Positions 1-8,893 are shown, counted from the first letter of the stretch. The stretch is 45,242 nt of DNA from Rhodocyclaceae bacterium (GCA_006218025.1 VBWA01000038.1:1-45242), one strand, 5' to 3'. Program-made: numbers and translations. The notes: generated by a model not told the origin, from the sequence alone.

Positions 1-66
1 CCCGTCAAAAAAACTCCGGATTTCGTCCGATTGCGCGGTGGTCAGGTTCAGGGTGGCGGTGCTCAT
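1..66 (-). CDS. Partial hypothetical protein (N-terminal 22 codons)
   Basis: An open frame runs off the left edge of the window. It starts with ATG at 64-66 and has a good Shine-Dalgarno sequence (AAGGAG) about 6 nt upstream. The visible peptide begins MSTATLNLTTAQ and is polar and Thr/Ser-rich; no family can be named from 22 residues. It lies about 60 nt downstream of the secreted-protein gene at 125-673 on the same strand, so it is probably the next gene of that operon. Confidence 0.5.
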   Translation of the reverse strand, partial: MSTATLNLTTAQSDEIRSFFDG

Positions 67-124
67 GGAAGCTCCTTGGAAATCGGTGATCGAGGTGGCA
101 GTTGAATGTGACTGGAAAATTGCC

Positions 125-673
125 CTAGCGACGACGGGGAAACAGGCCGCGAATGATCGACGCGAGGCCGCTGTTGATGTCCCGAATATCGACCTTCAGC
201 GAATCGAGATATTTCTGCTGCTGCGTCATGACGGCATCTGACATCCGGTAGCCCGGGGCCAGCGGCTCGGTGTCTTCGCCCGGGGCGCCCGTCGCGGCCG
301 GCGATGCACCGCGGAAGTTGACGTCGAGGCCGGCAGGCGTAATGCCATAGCTGCCAATGGGAAGCTGCGCAAGTGCATTGGTCTGCAGGCCGACCAGGGT
401 CATGGTTCCGCGCTGGACGCGCAGCGCGATGAGTTGGCGCGCCGGATCGGCGGCCACGATCGCAAACTGCGTGCCCCGCTGCGCGGCGACCACCCAGCCT
501 GGCTGCAACTCAAGCTGCAGCCAGGCGGTGTCTACCGTAACGACGCCGTCTGCCTGGAGCGGCATTCCGTAGCCCGGCGGAAATACCACGCGAGGCAGAA
601 CATCGTCGGCCCGTGCCGACGTGCGGCCCAACAGGAGCAAGACCACTACCAGCGCTGCGAAAAGGCGTCCCAT
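125..673 (-). CDS. Secreted hypothetical protein, weakly FecR-like
   Basis: This is a 182-residue protein. Its N-terminal signal peptide has a short basic start, a hydrophobic run (residues 5-17, rich in Val/Leu) and an Ala-x-Ala-type cleavage region near residues 20-22, so it is probably periplasmic. The middle (about 35-115) is a beta-rich stretch with alternating Val/Leu/Gln that recalls FecR-like sensor domains, but I cannot confirm the family. The C-terminus is helical and ends in a basic tail. The start codon directly abuts the stop codon of the upstream outer-membrane gene, and an AAGGA ribosome site lies inside that gene, so the two are probably translationally coupled. Function is unknown; accessory to an envelope or export system is an inference. 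Confidence 0.6.
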   Translation of the reverse strand: MGRLFAALVVVLLLLGRTSARADDVLPRVVFPPGYGMPLQADGVVTVDTAWLQLELQPGWVVAAQRGTQFAIVAADPARQLIALRVQRGTMTLVGLQTNALAQLPIGSYGITPAGLDVNFRGASPAATGAPGEDTEPLAPGYRMSDAVMTQQQKYLDSLKVDIRDINSGLASIIRGLFPRRR

Positions 674-1912
674 TCAGAAGTCCTTTCGCAATTCGGCCAG
701 ATACTGTGACCGCCGATACTGGTTCAGGGCCATGCTGGATCGGGTCCGCTCCATCAGAAGCCTGGGCGTAAGCGACCATCCGTCCGACAGCCGAATCTGC
801 ACGGCAACGGACAGGTCGGTCTGTCTATCGCTGCGCCGGGTGGCGAACAGGCGGCTGAACTGTTGGTACCGTGACTGCCCCGATGACGCATCGATGGCCA
901 GCCGACTGGATTCGCTTATCGGGTAGCGCCATCCGATGCTCATGCCATCGAAATTCCGGTCAAGATCCTTGATCTCGTTTCGCGATGCTTCCCGGCCCCA
1001 GTAGGCGCCGAGCTGCAGGTTATAGGGGCGGTACGATGCGCGCAGTTCGATCGTGTTCTCGCGAGTGCCCAGATTATCGAACAACGGGTAGGTATTGCTC
1101 GCCCATTCGGTGGAAAGCGCCAGCCCGAAGGTGGCCGCCGCAAGGGTCGCGACATGGACTCTGGCGGCATTGCGTTCAAGCAAGCGAAACTTGGCGACCC
1201 ACTGTTGAGCCGCCGAACCGGCGATTCCGACGCTGATGTCGCCGACATCCTGGTCGAGTTGAGCGGCAAAAAGATAGTTGTGCGGCAGGTATGGCAATTC
1301 CGAAAAGTTTCCGCGCAGGCTGGCCTGCCCCTGAAGGCTGGCACGCAGGGCTTGTGTTATCGGCACGCGGATCGTTGCGCCTGCATTCAGACCGGCAAAG
1401 CCGCTGGGGCGCTCGACCAGCAGATCGGGAAGAGACAGACTGCGGTAGTTCAGCAGGGGAATATCGATGACCTTGGCACTGGTTGCGCGATTGATGTTGG
1501 AGTCGTGCCCCACCTCGCCGGCCATCCATCCCGCGATCGTCACCGATTCTCCCCGGGGTGCCTGAAGCGATCCCGCCTGCGGAGACCTGGCAACCCCGAG
1601 CAGTTCTTCGAGGAGCAATGCTGCCTCCCGATTCGATTCGTCCGCCGCAAGCAACTGTTGCAGAAGGAGGACTGCAAGGGCGGCGTGTCCACGTTCCATC
1701 AGGCAGCGGACGGATTCCAGCATGCCTGGGGATAAGAGCAGCCGGTCGTTCGGCAGGGTAAGGGTATCCGGGCAGCTTTCCTGCCCGGTCCTGTCCGCGC
1801 CGGATGATTTCGGCGAGAGCGCCGTCGCACCGGCAGCCATGTCGTCAGCCATTGCGCCTGCGGCGGCCATTGCTGCGACCATCAACACAAGCAGTCGCAA
1901 GGCTTTGGACAT
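674..1912 (-). CDS. Outer-membrane beta-barrel protein with short N-terminal helical (TPR-like) region
   Basis: A 412-residue exported protein. The signal peptide is hydrophobic and Ala-rich. Residues about 45-110 form amphipathic helices (LMERGHAALAVLLLQQLL and following) resembling one TPR unit. Residues about 125-412 are alternating polar/aromatic beta strands, and the chain ends in Phe, as outer-membrane barrels do. The architecture recalls TPR-plus-barrel (DUF560/SLAM-like) proteins, but the match is only architectural. ATG at 1910-1912 is preferred over the in-frame GTG at 1916-1918 because GGAG lies about 9 nt before the ATG and too close to the GTG. It heads an apparent operon with the secreted protein that follows without a gap. 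Confidence 0.55.
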   Translation of the reverse strand: MSKALRLLVLMVAAMAAAGAMADDMAAGATALSPKSSGADRTGQESCPDTLTLPNDRLLLSPGMLESVRCLMERGHAALAVLLLQQLLAADESNREAALLLEELLGVARSPQAGSLQAPRGESVTIAGWMAGEVGHDSNINRATSAKVIDIPLLNYRSLSLPDLLVERPSGFAGLNAGATIRVPITQALRASLQGQASLRGNFSELPYLPHNYLFAAQLDQDVGDISVGIAGSAAQQWVAKFRLLERNAARVHVATLAAATFGLALSTEWASNTYPLFDNLGTRENTIELRASYRPYNLQLGAYWGREASRNEIKDLDRNFDGMSIGWRYPISESSRLAIDASSGQSRYQQFSRLFATRRSDRQTDLSVAVQIRLSDGWSLTPRLLMERTRSSMALNQYRRSQYLAELRKDF

Positions 1913-2323
1913 ATCCACTTTCTCCGTTCTCCCGAAGGACCGCGTGACAGCGCGTCACCAACCCCTGAGCTTCCGGCGGGCGAGTCACGTAATCCACAGT
2001 CCGATCCAACCTACTGGCCCGGTCACAGAGAAGAAGCGGTCGGCAAAAAAGGCCTGAGGAATTTGACATGGCGACCTTCGCGACTTGGCGACAACAAACA
2101 GTTTCCAGCCCCCCGGGAATGCTTAGTACGAAAGGCATAACTATCGATTTTTGCGGCAGTTTCTCCCGCAAATCATAGTCCCAAATCCACGTTGTCGTTA
2201 TTGATTTTCGGCCTGGGGCTTCCTTGAAGGAACCACTAAAGCAGAGCGTTGACCGACCGCCCGACAAACCCGAGCCCGCCGCATCGCCTGACTCGCTGCC
2301 GGAAACATGCGTGCAGGCAGCCG
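1913..2323. other. Intergenic gap without a recognisable gene
   Basis: About 410 nt separate the DUF2889 gene from the outer-membrane gene. I see no frame with a ribosome site and a believable protein here. The only structure of note is a short dyad, GTGAC-N5-GTCAC at 1944-1958, close to the outer-membrane gene start; it could be an operator. No convincing sigma-70 promoter could be fixed. Confidence 0.4.
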
Positions 2324-2890
2324 CTATTTCCTCGGCTGGATCAATTCCGGGTATTCCTGCCGCACGGCCTCGCCATCCTGACGCCAAGCGTAACACTTGT
2401 CGACGAAGGCTGGCGGGCTTGCTCCGGGCCAGTGCCGCGGGTCCGGGTCGATGGCGATCTGCCGGGAGATCCGGTCCGGCCATGAGGCTTGCATATAGGT
2501 GTTGGCAGCCTGCATCACCAGTTCCGTGACATGGGTGCAGCCCTGGACGCCGCCGAGAATCTCCCTCACCTTCCGCGAAAAGCCGTCGTTGATGCGCAAG
2601 CCGATCAACCCGCGATAGGCCGCGTCGGTGCTGCCGCACACGGGCCAGGGCGCCTTCAGGGTCTGCGCCTTGACGTCCCTGACGACGTAGTCGTCATCGA
2701 TCACCAGCGACAGCGACATGCTGTGCATGTGCTCGCCCGCGCGCACCGGCGGCCGCGAGCGGAAGGGCACTTCCTGGCCCTTCAGGTCGGTCACCGTGGC
2801 TTCGATTTCTAGAAACCCATTCTTCAGGCGGAAGGCGCGGCAGGTGATCGTCCGCGTATGCACCAGTTTGCGATCGCTATCTGTGGACAC
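2324..2890 (-). CDS. DUF2889 family protein
   Basis: A 188-residue soluble protein with no signal peptide. The pattern fits DUF2889: an N-terminal His/Arg-rich segment followed by GFLEIEATVTD, then HSMSLSLVIDDDYVVRD, a Cys-Gly segment after KAPWPVC, and GVQGCTHVTEL near residue 118. The biochemical role of this family is not known; members often lie near aromatic or CoA-thioester degradation genes. The start is GTG (2888-2890) with only a weak ribosome site, so the true start is less certain. It stands alone between the 0.4-kb gap and the end of the sufU-like gene. Confidence 0.7.
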   Translation of the reverse strand: MSTDSDRKLVHTRTITCRAFRLKNGFLEIEATVTDLKGQEVPFRSRPPVRAGEHMHSMSLSLVIDDDYVVRDVKAQTLKAPWPVCGSTDAAYRGLIGLRINDGFSRKVREILGGVQGCTHVTELVMQAANTYMQASWPDRISRQIAIDPDPRHWPGASPPAFVDKCYAWRQDGEAVRQEYPELIQPRK

Positions 2891-2942
2891 GTTTGATCTC
2901 GCTAGAAATAGTCAGATGGGTTGGTCACGGCGCCGAAATATC

Positions 2943-2963
2943 GCCGTATCGTCAGCGCCGACT
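2943..2963 (-). repeat. 21-bp gene-end repeat AGTCGGCGCTGG, copy D
   Basis: On the minus strand AGTCGGCGCTGACGATACGGC covers the sufU stop codon. It agrees with copy C (23364-23384) through ATACGGCGAT. Confidence 0.45.
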
Positions 2964-3380
2964 CTCTGTCAGCGCGGCCAGCAGGGCACGAAACGGCAGC
3001 AGGACGCAGCGGTGCCGGCTGGGATAGGCGCGTGCCGGCTCGAACATCGACAGTTCGGGCCAGCCGGCGGGAACCGGGGTCTCATTCTTCAGCATGTTTT
3101 CGAGGGCGGTGGCGACCGACTCGATGGCCGCTTCATCCTGTCCGACCGCGCGGGCGCCGATCGCCGACGCAGCGGCCCGGCACAGCAGGCAGCCCTTGGT
3201 TTCATGGGCGACAGCGGCGATGTGCCCCGAGGCCACTTCAACCTGCATGCGAACACGATCGCCGCACAGCGGATTGTCCAGCTTCGCCTCGCCGGTGGCC
3301 GCCGCCAGTTGCCCATGGCCGTGGGCGGCCTGGGCGAACTGCTTGATGGCGTCCTGGTAGAGCGCGTTGCTGTCGTTCAC
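2952..3380 (-). CDS. sufU: SufU-like zinc/iron-sulfur scaffold-type protein
   Basis: A 142-residue IscU/SufU-fold protein. The three conserved ligand segments are visible: NPLCGD (Cys plus Asp), KGCLLC and RHRCVLLPF near the C-terminus. In SufU these Cys/Asp residues bind zinc and the protein accepts sulfur from its cysteine desulfurase. The gene begins with GTG at 3378-3380, which overlaps the TGA of the desulfurase gene (GTGA overlap), so the pair is coupled. SufS-SufU pairing is best known in Gram-positive bacteria. Here, next to XdhC and a MobA-like enzyme, the pair may serve molybdenum-cofactor sulfuration instead of general Fe-S assembly; that is an inference. The final codons overlap a dispersed 21-bp repeat (2943-2963). 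Confidence 0.8.
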   Translation of the reverse strand: MNDSNALYQDAIKQFAQAAHGHGQLAAATGEAKLDNPLCGDRVRMQVEVASGHIAAVAHETKGCLLCRAAASAIGARAVGQDEAAIESVATALENMLKNETPVPAGWPELSMFEPARAYPSRHRCVLLPFRALLAALTESRR

Positions 3381-4591
3381 GCCAGTTCCCGCAGTACGAA
3401 GCCCAGCCCATCGAGCAGCGCCGCGATGTCGGCCTCGTCGTTGTAGAGCGCGATGCTGGCGCGGGTGCAGACCTCGGCGCCGAGCGCCGCCAGCAGCGGC
3501 TGGGCGCAATGGTGGCCGCCGCGCAGCGCGAGCTGGTGAGCATCGAGCACCTGGCAGATGTCGTGCGGATGCAGGCCGGGAATCTCGAAGGAGACGATCG
3601 GCGCGCGCGCCTCCTGCGCCTCCGGTCCGAGCAGGCGCAGGCCCGGAATGCGCAGCAGGCCCTCGATCAGCCGTTCGCACAGGCGAGCTTCCCGCGCATG
3701 AATCTGCGGCCAGTCGAGGCTCATCATCCATTCCAGCGCGGCGGCCAGCCCGACGGCCTGCGCGATGGGCGGCGTCCCGGCTTCGAAGCGCTGCGGCGGC
3801 GTGGCCCAGGTGGTGGCCTGCGGCGTGACCTCGCTGATCATTCCGCCGCCGGCGAGGAACGGCGGCATCGCCGCCAGCAGTTCTCCCCTGCCCCACAGCA
3901 CGCCGACGCCGCCCGGGCCGAAGCACTTGTGGCCGGAAAACGCGTAGAAATCGATGCCCAAGGCGCGCACATCCTGCGGGCCGTGCTGCACCGCTTGCGC
4001 GCCGTCGAGCAGCACCTTCGCACCCACCTTGCGCGCCGCCGCGACCAACGTCGCCACGTCGGTCCATGCCCCGGTGACGTTGGAGCATTGCGTGACGGCG
4101 ACCAGGCGGCACTTGCTGTCGATCAGTTCGGGCAGGCTGGTCAAGTCGAGCTGGCCCGAGGTCGTCACCGGGATCAGCGCCAGCTCGATGCCGGTCCGCT
4201 CGCGCAGCATCTGCCAGGGCACGAAATTGCTGTGGTGCTCGGCGAGCGAGATCACGACGCGGTCGCCGGCCTTGAGCGTGCCGCCGAAGGCATGTGCGAC
4301 GAGATTGAGCGAAGCCGTCGCGCCCGAGGTGAAAATCACTTCATCGGCCGAGGTCGCGTTGAGAAAGCGCGCCGCGGTTTGTCGCGCCTGTTCATAGGCG
4401 AGGTCGGCCGCTTCGGCGAGGCGGTAGGTGCCGCGCGACACGTTGGCGCGGCGGGTGGTCTCGTGGCGCACCACGGCGTCGAGTGCCATGCGGTGAATCT
4501 GCGAAGTCGCGGCGCTGTCCAGGTAATGCAGTTGCGGCGTTGCCGCCAGCAGCGGAAACTCGTCGCGCAGGGATGCAGGCGTCGCGCTCAT
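3377..4591 (-). CDS. sufS: SufS-type (class II) cysteine desulfurase
   Basis: A 404-residue PLP enzyme that takes sulfur from cysteine as a persulfide. The PLP lysine is in SGHKCFGPGG (Lys222 from the chosen start) and the catalytic cysteine in RGGHHCAQP (Cys362). Length is normal for SufS/CsdA. ATG at 4589-4591 overlaps the upstream stop (ATGA); a longer reading upstream would be low-complexity Arg/Gly and is rejected. It sits between a molybdopterin-binding/MobA-like gene and sufU in a run of 4-nt overlaps. In Rhodobacter a NifS-like desulfurase works with XdhC to sulfurate the Mo cofactor of xanthine dehydrogenase, so such a role is likely here, though general Fe-S supply cannot be excluded. 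Confidence 0.88.
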   Translation of the reverse strand: MSATPASLRDEFPLLAATPQLHYLDSAATSQIHRMALDAVVRHETTRRANVSRGTYRLAEAADLAYEQARQTAARFLNATSADEVIFTSGATASLNLVAHAFGGTLKAGDRVVISLAEHHSNFVPWQMLRERTGIELALIPVTTSGQLDLTSLPELIDSKCRLVAVTQCSNVTGAWTDVATLVAAARKVGAKVLLDGAQAVQHGPQDVRALGIDFYAFSGHKCFGPGGVGVLWGRGELLAAMPPFLAGGGMISEVTPQATTWATPPQRFEAGTPPIAQAVGLAAALEWMMSLDWPQIHAREARLCERLIEGLLRIPGLRLLGPEAQEARAPIVSFEIPGLHPHDICQVLDAHQLALRGGHHCAQPLLAALGAEVCTRASIALYNDEADIAALLDGLGFVLRELA

Positions 4592-6201
4592 CGGCCCGCC
4601 AGTTCTTCCAGCGCCGCCGGGGTGTCGACATCGGCGAAAATGGCATCGTCGTCGAAGGCCACGGCTTCGATCTTGTCGGCATGACGGCGCAGCAGCTCGC
4701 GAGCGCCGACATCGCCTTCCACCGCCTGCATTTCGGCGAAATAGCTGCGCGGCCACAGAATCGGATTGCCGCGCCGCCCGTTTTTCATCGGCACCACGAT
4801 TTTCGCCTGCTGCGGATCGAAGGCGGCGATCAGGCGGTCGATGTGTCCGCCCTGAATGCAGGGCATATCCGCCAGCAAAACCACCACGGCGTCGACGTCG
4901 GCCGGCAGCGATGCCAGGCCGCAGCGCAGCGAGGAGGCCATGCCGGTCGCATGCCCGGCGTTGTGCGCGAAATCGACGTCGAGGCCGGCCAGGCAGGCTT
5001 GCACCTTTTCGGCCGCAAAGCCGGTGACGACGGTCACCGAGGTGCAGCGCGAAGCCAGTGCCGCGTTCGCCGCGCGCCGCACCATGGGCACGCCGCCGAC
5101 GGCTTGCAGCAACTTGTTGGCGCCGCCCATGCGCTGGCCGCTGCCTGCCGCCAGCACCAACGCTGCGACCCGGCGACCGACCGGCGCCCGGACCGGCTCG
5201 GGCTGGGGCTTCTCATCCTCATCGGCTTCGAGGGGGCTGCGGATCAGGCCGCCGACACCCATGGCCATGATCTGTTCGGCGCCCATTGGCAGCCCTGCCA
5301 GCATGCGCTGCAAGACCCAGTCGAGGCCGTTGCTGCGCCGCGAACGGGCGCAGCCGGGAAGAATGATCACGGGCACCGCGCCCACGCGCGCCAGCAACAG
5401 CATGTTGCCGGGCTCCACCGGCATGCCGAAATGCGTGATCTCGCCACCCGCCGCGACGATGCCGGCCGGAACGGTATCGGTCCTGTCCTTGGGTACCGTG
5501 GCGCCGGCGATCAGGATCAGAGAACAACCCGCCGCGAGCGCCTCCTGCACTGCCGCCGCAACGGCGTCGGTGCGATGCGCGCAGCGCTGCACCAGGCCGA
5601 GATGGCTGCCGAGGTCTTCCAGACGGCGGCGGCTGCTATTCACGGCGGCAATGGTGTTGCGCGGTGGATCATTGGGCTGTTCGGTGACGATGAGCGCCGC
5701 GCGCTGCGGCCGGAACGGCAGCAAGCCCAAGGCGCCCTGCCCTGCTTGGCCTGCGCAGCTTGCGACCAGGCTGCGGCTCACCGCCAGCGGAATGATCTTG
5801 ACCGTGGCGACGACCGCGCCGCCCCTGACCGCCGAATGCGGCGGCAAAGTGGCTACGGTGACCGACTCGTCGAGCCGGTTGATCCGGTTGATGATGTCGG
5901 CATCGATGGTCGCTAGGCCGCGCTCCGTGGCATAGAGGTTGCAGCGGCCGGCATGCGGCGCGCGCGCGGCAATGCCCGTTCCGCCCAGGACCGCGGCGAC
6001 AGCGCCGGCGGCGGCGTTTTCATCGAGATCGTCGGCGTCGAGCCGCGCGCCGGTGACGCGCCGGATTCCTGCCGCTTCGAGGGCTTGAAAGTCGGCGCTG
6101 GTGAGACGGCGGCCCTTCTTCATGATGCGATCCGGCAGGCGCAAACTGTGCGCCAGCAGCAGGCCTTCGCATTCGGCCAGCGGAAATTCGCCGAATATCA
6201 C
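4588..6201 (-). CDS. Molybdopterin-binding domain fused to MobA/MocA-like nucleotidyltransferase
   Basis: A 537-residue two-domain protein. Residues about 1-330 match the molybdopterin-binding (MoeA/MogA-like) fold, with a late segment including AGGEITHFGMPVEPGNM and LPGCARSRRSN. Residues about 344-537 are an NTP-transferase of the MobA/MocA type: LVLAAGSGQRMGGANKLL, then LLADMPC, GRRGNP and DVDTP. The LAAGxGxRMG signature and XdhC neighbours favour a MocA-like enzyme making the cytidine-dinucleotide form of Moco for xanthine-oxidase-family hydroxylases. Start is GTG (6199-6201) overlapping the upstream TGA. A copy of the AGTCGGCGCTGG repeat lies inside its N-terminal codons (6090-6110). Confidence 0.82.
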   Translation of the reverse strand: MIFGEFPLAECEGLLLAHSLRLPDRIMKKGRRLTSADFQALEAAGIRRVTGARLDADDLDENAAAGAVAAVLGGTGIAARAPHAGRCNLYATERGLATIDADIINRINRLDESVTVATLPPHSAVRGGAVVATVKIIPLAVSRSLVASCAGQAGQGALGLLPFRPQRAALIVTEQPNDPPRNTIAAVNSSRRRLEDLGSHLGLVQRCAHRTDAVAAAVQEALAAGCSLILIAGATVPKDRTDTVPAGIVAAGGEITHFGMPVEPGNMLLLARVGAVPVIILPGCARSRRSNGLDWVLQRMLAGLPMGAEQIMAMGVGGLIRSPLEADEDEKPQPEPVRAPVGRRVAALVLAAGSGQRMGGANKLLQAVGGVPMVRRAANAALASRCTSVTVVTGFAAEKVQACLAGLDVDFAHNAGHATGMASSLRCGLASLPADVDAVVVLLADMPCIQGGHIDRLIAAFDPQQAKIVVPMKNGRRGNPILWPRSYFAEMQAVEGDVGARELLRRHADKIEAVAFDDDAIFADVDTPAALEELAGR

Positions 6202-6905
6202 CCGCGCTCGCCCTGGTAGCGGACCTGGATCACTTCGGCAACGATGGCCACCGCGATTTCGGCCGGCGAGCGGCCGCCGAGATCGAGACCGATCGGCGAA
6301 TGAATACGGCCGACGAGTTCGCCCAGTCCTGCCGCGCGCAATCGCTCCAGCCGCTTTTCATGCGTGCGCCGGCTGCCCAGCGCGCCAATGTAGAAGACCT
6401 TGCTGGGCAAGGCCAGTTCGAGGGCCGGGTCATCGAGCTTCGGATCATGCGAGAGCGCCACCAGCGCCGTCGCGTCGTCGAGACCCAGGCGGCCCAGCGC
6501 TTCGTCTGGCCATTCGTCGGTCAATTGCACGCCGGGAAAGCGCTCGGGCGACGCGAAGGCGCCGCGCGGATCGATCACCACGACCTCGAAGCCGGCCGCA
6601 TCGGCCATCTTCGACAGCACCTGCGCGATATGCACGGCGCCGACGATCAGCATGCGCGGCGACGGCACATAGGCTCGTGCGAACAAGCGCTCGGCTCCGG
6701 GCAGCGCGCTGGACAGCGATGCGCTGCGCCCGGAACCGAGAAGGCTTCTCGCTTCAGTCAGTTGTTCAGCCGACAGGGAAAGTTCGCCGTCAATCGTGTC
6801 GGCGTCGACCAGGCACTGCGCACCATCCGCCAAACGCGTCACTGCCACCAGCGCGCGTCGCCCGCGCTGTGCGTCGGCAATTCTCGCCAGCGCCTCGCGC
6901 TTCAT
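6198..6905 (-). CDS. XdhC-like protein, C-terminal Rossmann half
   Basis: A 235-residue protein matching the C-terminal NAD-fold domain of XdhC/CoxI: MLIVGAVHIAQVLSKMA near residue 85, VVIDPRGAFASPERFP, VALSHDPKLDDPAL, FYIGALGSRRTHEKR and IHSPIGLDLGGRSPAEIAVAI at the end. XdhC binds Moco, promotes its sulfuration and delivers it to xanthine-dehydrogenase-type enzymes. The usual N-terminal XdhC domain is encoded by the separate preceding gene, so this is a split XdhC. ATG at 6903-6905 overlaps the preceding stop (ATGA). The first 80 residues are less conserved. Confidence 0.82.
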   Translation of the reverse strand: MKREALARIADAQRGRRALVAVTRLADGAQCLVDADTIDGELSLSAEQLTEARSLLGSGRSASLSSALPGAERLFARAYVPSPRMLIVGAVHIAQVLSKMADAAGFEVVVIDPRGAFASPERFPGVQLTDEWPDEALGRLGLDDATALVALSHDPKLDDPALELALPSKVFYIGALGSRRTHEKRLERLRAAGLGELVGRIHSPIGLDLGGRSPAEIAVAIVAEVIQVRYQGERG

Positions 6906-7225
6906 TCGACCGGCTCCACGAAGACCTGCACGCGGCCGCCGCAGGCAAGCCCGACGTGCCAGGCCTGTTCGTCGCTGACGCCGAACTCCAGCAACCGCGG
7001 GCGGCCGGAGGCCATAACCTGGGCCGCGGCTTCGATCACGGCGCCCTCGATGCAGCCGCCGGACACCGAGCCGACGAAATGTCCGGCTTCATCGACCGCG
7101 AGGTGGCTGCCCTCGGGACGCGGTGAGGAACCCCAGGTGCTGACCACGGTGGCAAGCGCCGCTGCCTTGCCCGCGGCCCGCCACTGCTGCAGGGTTTCAA
7201 ACAGGGAATCGGTGTCTGGATGCAC
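6902..7225 (-). CDS. XdhC/CoxI N-terminal domain protein (split XdhC)
   Basis: A 107-residue protein carrying only the XdhC/CoxI N-terminal domain: ATVVSTWGSSPRPEGSHLAV near residues 25-44, then SVSGGCIEGAVIEAA and, at the end, VGLACGGRVQVFVEP. GTG at 7223-7225 is chosen because GGAA lies about 7 nt upstream; a TTG further up (7265-7267) would add residues lacking family similarity. It heads the operon xdhC-N, xdhC-C, MPT-binding/MobA, sufS, sufU, in which every junction is a 4-nt overlap. The only upstream gene is the divergent trpB2, so the 7226-7497 gap must hold both promoters. Confidence 0.78.
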   Translation of the reverse strand: MHPDTDSLFETLQQWRAAGKAAALATVVSTWGSSPRPEGSHLAVDEAGHFVGSVSGGCIEGAVIEAAAQVMASGRPRLLEFGVSDEQAWHVGLACGGRVQVFVEPVE

Positions 7226-7333
7226 GTTTGCTTTCCGTCTTGCAAAATGGCGTGAGGCGAAGGACAACTTTACTACTTCGGAATCGGGAAACGTCCATGC
7301 CCAGGTGTTCGCAAAAAAACCATATCAAAGAGA

Positions 7334-7374
7334 TTGACATCACGGCATTTGTTTGCATACAGTGTACCGTATCC
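7334..7374. promoter_or_regulatory. Putative promoter -35 and GntR-type dyad upstream of trpB2
   Basis: A perfect -35 hexamer TTGACA at 7334-7339 is followed by weak -10 candidates: CATACA (16-nt spacer) or TACAGT (18 nt). These overlap an imperfect dyad, ATAC-N8-GTAT, at 7357-7372. On the minus strand the element reads GGATACGGTACACTGTAT, close to GGATACTGTATACAT at 14223-14237. Such GTATAC-centred dyads are typical of GntR-family operators. The regulator itself is not in the window. Confidence 0.35.
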
Positions 7375-7497
7375 TGAATTGGACTTGCCAGCCAAAGGCG
7401 AATACGGACTTCCGCCGGCCTTCGAGCCATCTCAGATCCAAGATCAAAACGCAGCCGCAGCCTGAACCGCCCAAAATAATTGCCAAGGAGACAGGAC

Positions 7498-8868
7498 ATG
7501 AGCCAGACCCGCATCATGCTGGATGAAAGCGAGATACCGACCCATTGGTACAACGTCGTCGCCGATATGCCGAATCCGCCGCTGCCGCCGCTGGCGCCCG
7601 ATGGCAATCCGGTGACGCCGGAGCAGATGCTGGCAATCTTCCCCGGCAACCTGCTTGAGCAGGAGATGAGCGCCGAACGCTGGATCAAGATTCCCGAAGA
7701 GGTTCGTGAAATTTACAAACTGTGGCGTCCGACGCCCCTGATGCGGGCGCACCGTCTGGAGAAAATGCTCGGCACACCGGCGAAGATTTTCTACAAATAC
7801 GAAGGCGTCAGCCCGTCCGGTTCGCACAAGACCAACACCTCGGTGCCGCAAGCCTATTACAACAAGCAGGCCGGCTTCTCCCGCCTTACCACCGAGACCG
7901 GCGCCGGCCAATGGGGTTCGGCACTGTCCTTTGCCGGGCAGTTGTTCGACATCGATGTACGCATCTACATGGTGAAGATCAGTTACGAACAGAAGCCCTA
8001 CCGTCGTTCAATGATGCAGACGTGGGGCGCCAACGTCTTCCCCAGCCCGACCGACATGACCCAGGCCGGCCGCGATGCACTGGCCAAGGACCCGAACAAC
8101 CAGGGCAGCCTGGGCCTGGCGATTTCCGAGGCTGTAGAGGAAGCCGCGTCGCGCAAGGACACCAACTATGCGCTGGGTTCGGTGCTCAACCATGTGCTGC
8201 TGCACCAGACGATCATCGGCCAGGAAGCCAAGAAGCAGCTGGAAAAGGTGGGCGAATATCCCGACATGGTGTTCGCACCCTGCGGCGGCGGATCGAACTT
8301 TGCCGGCATCGCCTTCCCCTTCCTCGCCGACAAGGCGGCCGGCAAGAAGGTCCGCCTGGTGGGCGTCGAGCCGACGTCCTGCCCGTCGATGACCAAGGGC
8401 GTCTATGCCTACGACTATGGCGACGTCTCCGGCTACACGCCGCTGATGAAGATGTACACGCTGGGCCACAATTTCATGCCGCCGGGCATCCATGCCGGTG
8501 GCCTGCGCTACCACGGCGAGTCGCCGCTGGTATCCCAGCTGTACCACGAGAAACTGATCGAAGCCGTGGCGGTGCCACAGGTGGCGACGTTCGCCGCGGG
8601 GGTGATGTTTGCGAAGGCCGAAGGCATCATCCCGGCGCCGGAATCCTGCCACGGGATTCGCGCGGTAATTGACGAAGCGTTGCGCTGCAAGGAATCCGGA
8701 GAACCGAAAACCCTGCTGTTCAACCTCTCGGGACACGGCCACTTCGACATGGCATCCTATGACCGCTACCTGTCCGGCAAGCTGGAAGACTTCGACTATC
8801 CGAAGGCACTCGTGGATGAGGCGCTCAAGGACCTGCCCAAGGTCGACTGGCCGCCCAAGGCTGCATGA
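7498..8868 (+). CDS. TrpB2-type tryptophan synthase beta chain-like protein
   Basis: A 456-residue PLP enzyme of the TrpB2 branch, recognisable by its long N-terminal extension ([19 protein letters not shown]) and KLWRPTPL. The PLP lysine is in SGSHKTN (Lys111) and the phosphate-binding loop in CGGGSNFAG. TrpB enzymes condense indole with serine; TrpB2 proteins often lack a TrpA partner and may salvage free indole. No trpA is seen here. ATG at 7498 has AAGGAG 8 nt upstream and is preferred over an in-frame TTG at 7480. It is monocistronic, ending in a strong terminator. Its neighbourhood with 2-aminobenzoate genes suggests a link to tryptophan/anthranilate metabolism, but that is inference. 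Confidence 0.85.
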   Translation: MSQTRIMLDESEIPTHWYNVVADMPNPPLPPLAPDGNPVTPEQMLAIFPGNLLEQEMSAERWIKIPEEVREIYKLWRPTPLMRAHRLEKMLGTPAKIFYKYEGVSPSGSHKTNTSVPQAYYNKQAGFSRLTTETGAGQWGSALSFAGQLFDIDVRIYMVKISYEQKPYRRSMMQTWGANVFPSPTDMTQAGRDALAKDPNNQGSLGLAISEAVEEAASRKDTNYALGSVLNHVLLHQTIIGQEAKKQLEKVGEYPDMVFAPCGGGSNFAGIAFPFLADKAAGKKVRLVGVEPTSCPSMTKGVYAYDYGDVSGYTPLMKMYTLGHNFMPPGIHAGGLRYHGESPLVSQLYHEKLIEAVAVPQVATFAAGVMFAKAEGIIPAPESCHGIRAVIDEALRCKESGEPKTLLFNLSGHGHFDMASYDRYLSGKLEDFDYPKALVDEALKDLPKVDWPPKAA

Positions 8869-8893
8869 TCGGCAAACGAGCTGACTGATGTGA

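Noticed and set aside
3509-5916. Two long plus-strand frames over sufS and the MobA-like gene
   Set aside because: Low-complexity Arg/Ala/His composition opposite well-conserved genes.
6090-6110. The intragenic AGTCGGCGCTGG copy as a true mobile repeat
   Set aside because: It encodes normal residues in the MPT-binding domain and could be chance similarity; counted only as supporting evidence.
7498-8868. The TrpB2 gene as the main tryptophan synthase beta chain with a trpA partner
   Set aside because: The N-terminal extension marks the TrpB2 branch, no trpA is adjacent and a strong terminator follows.
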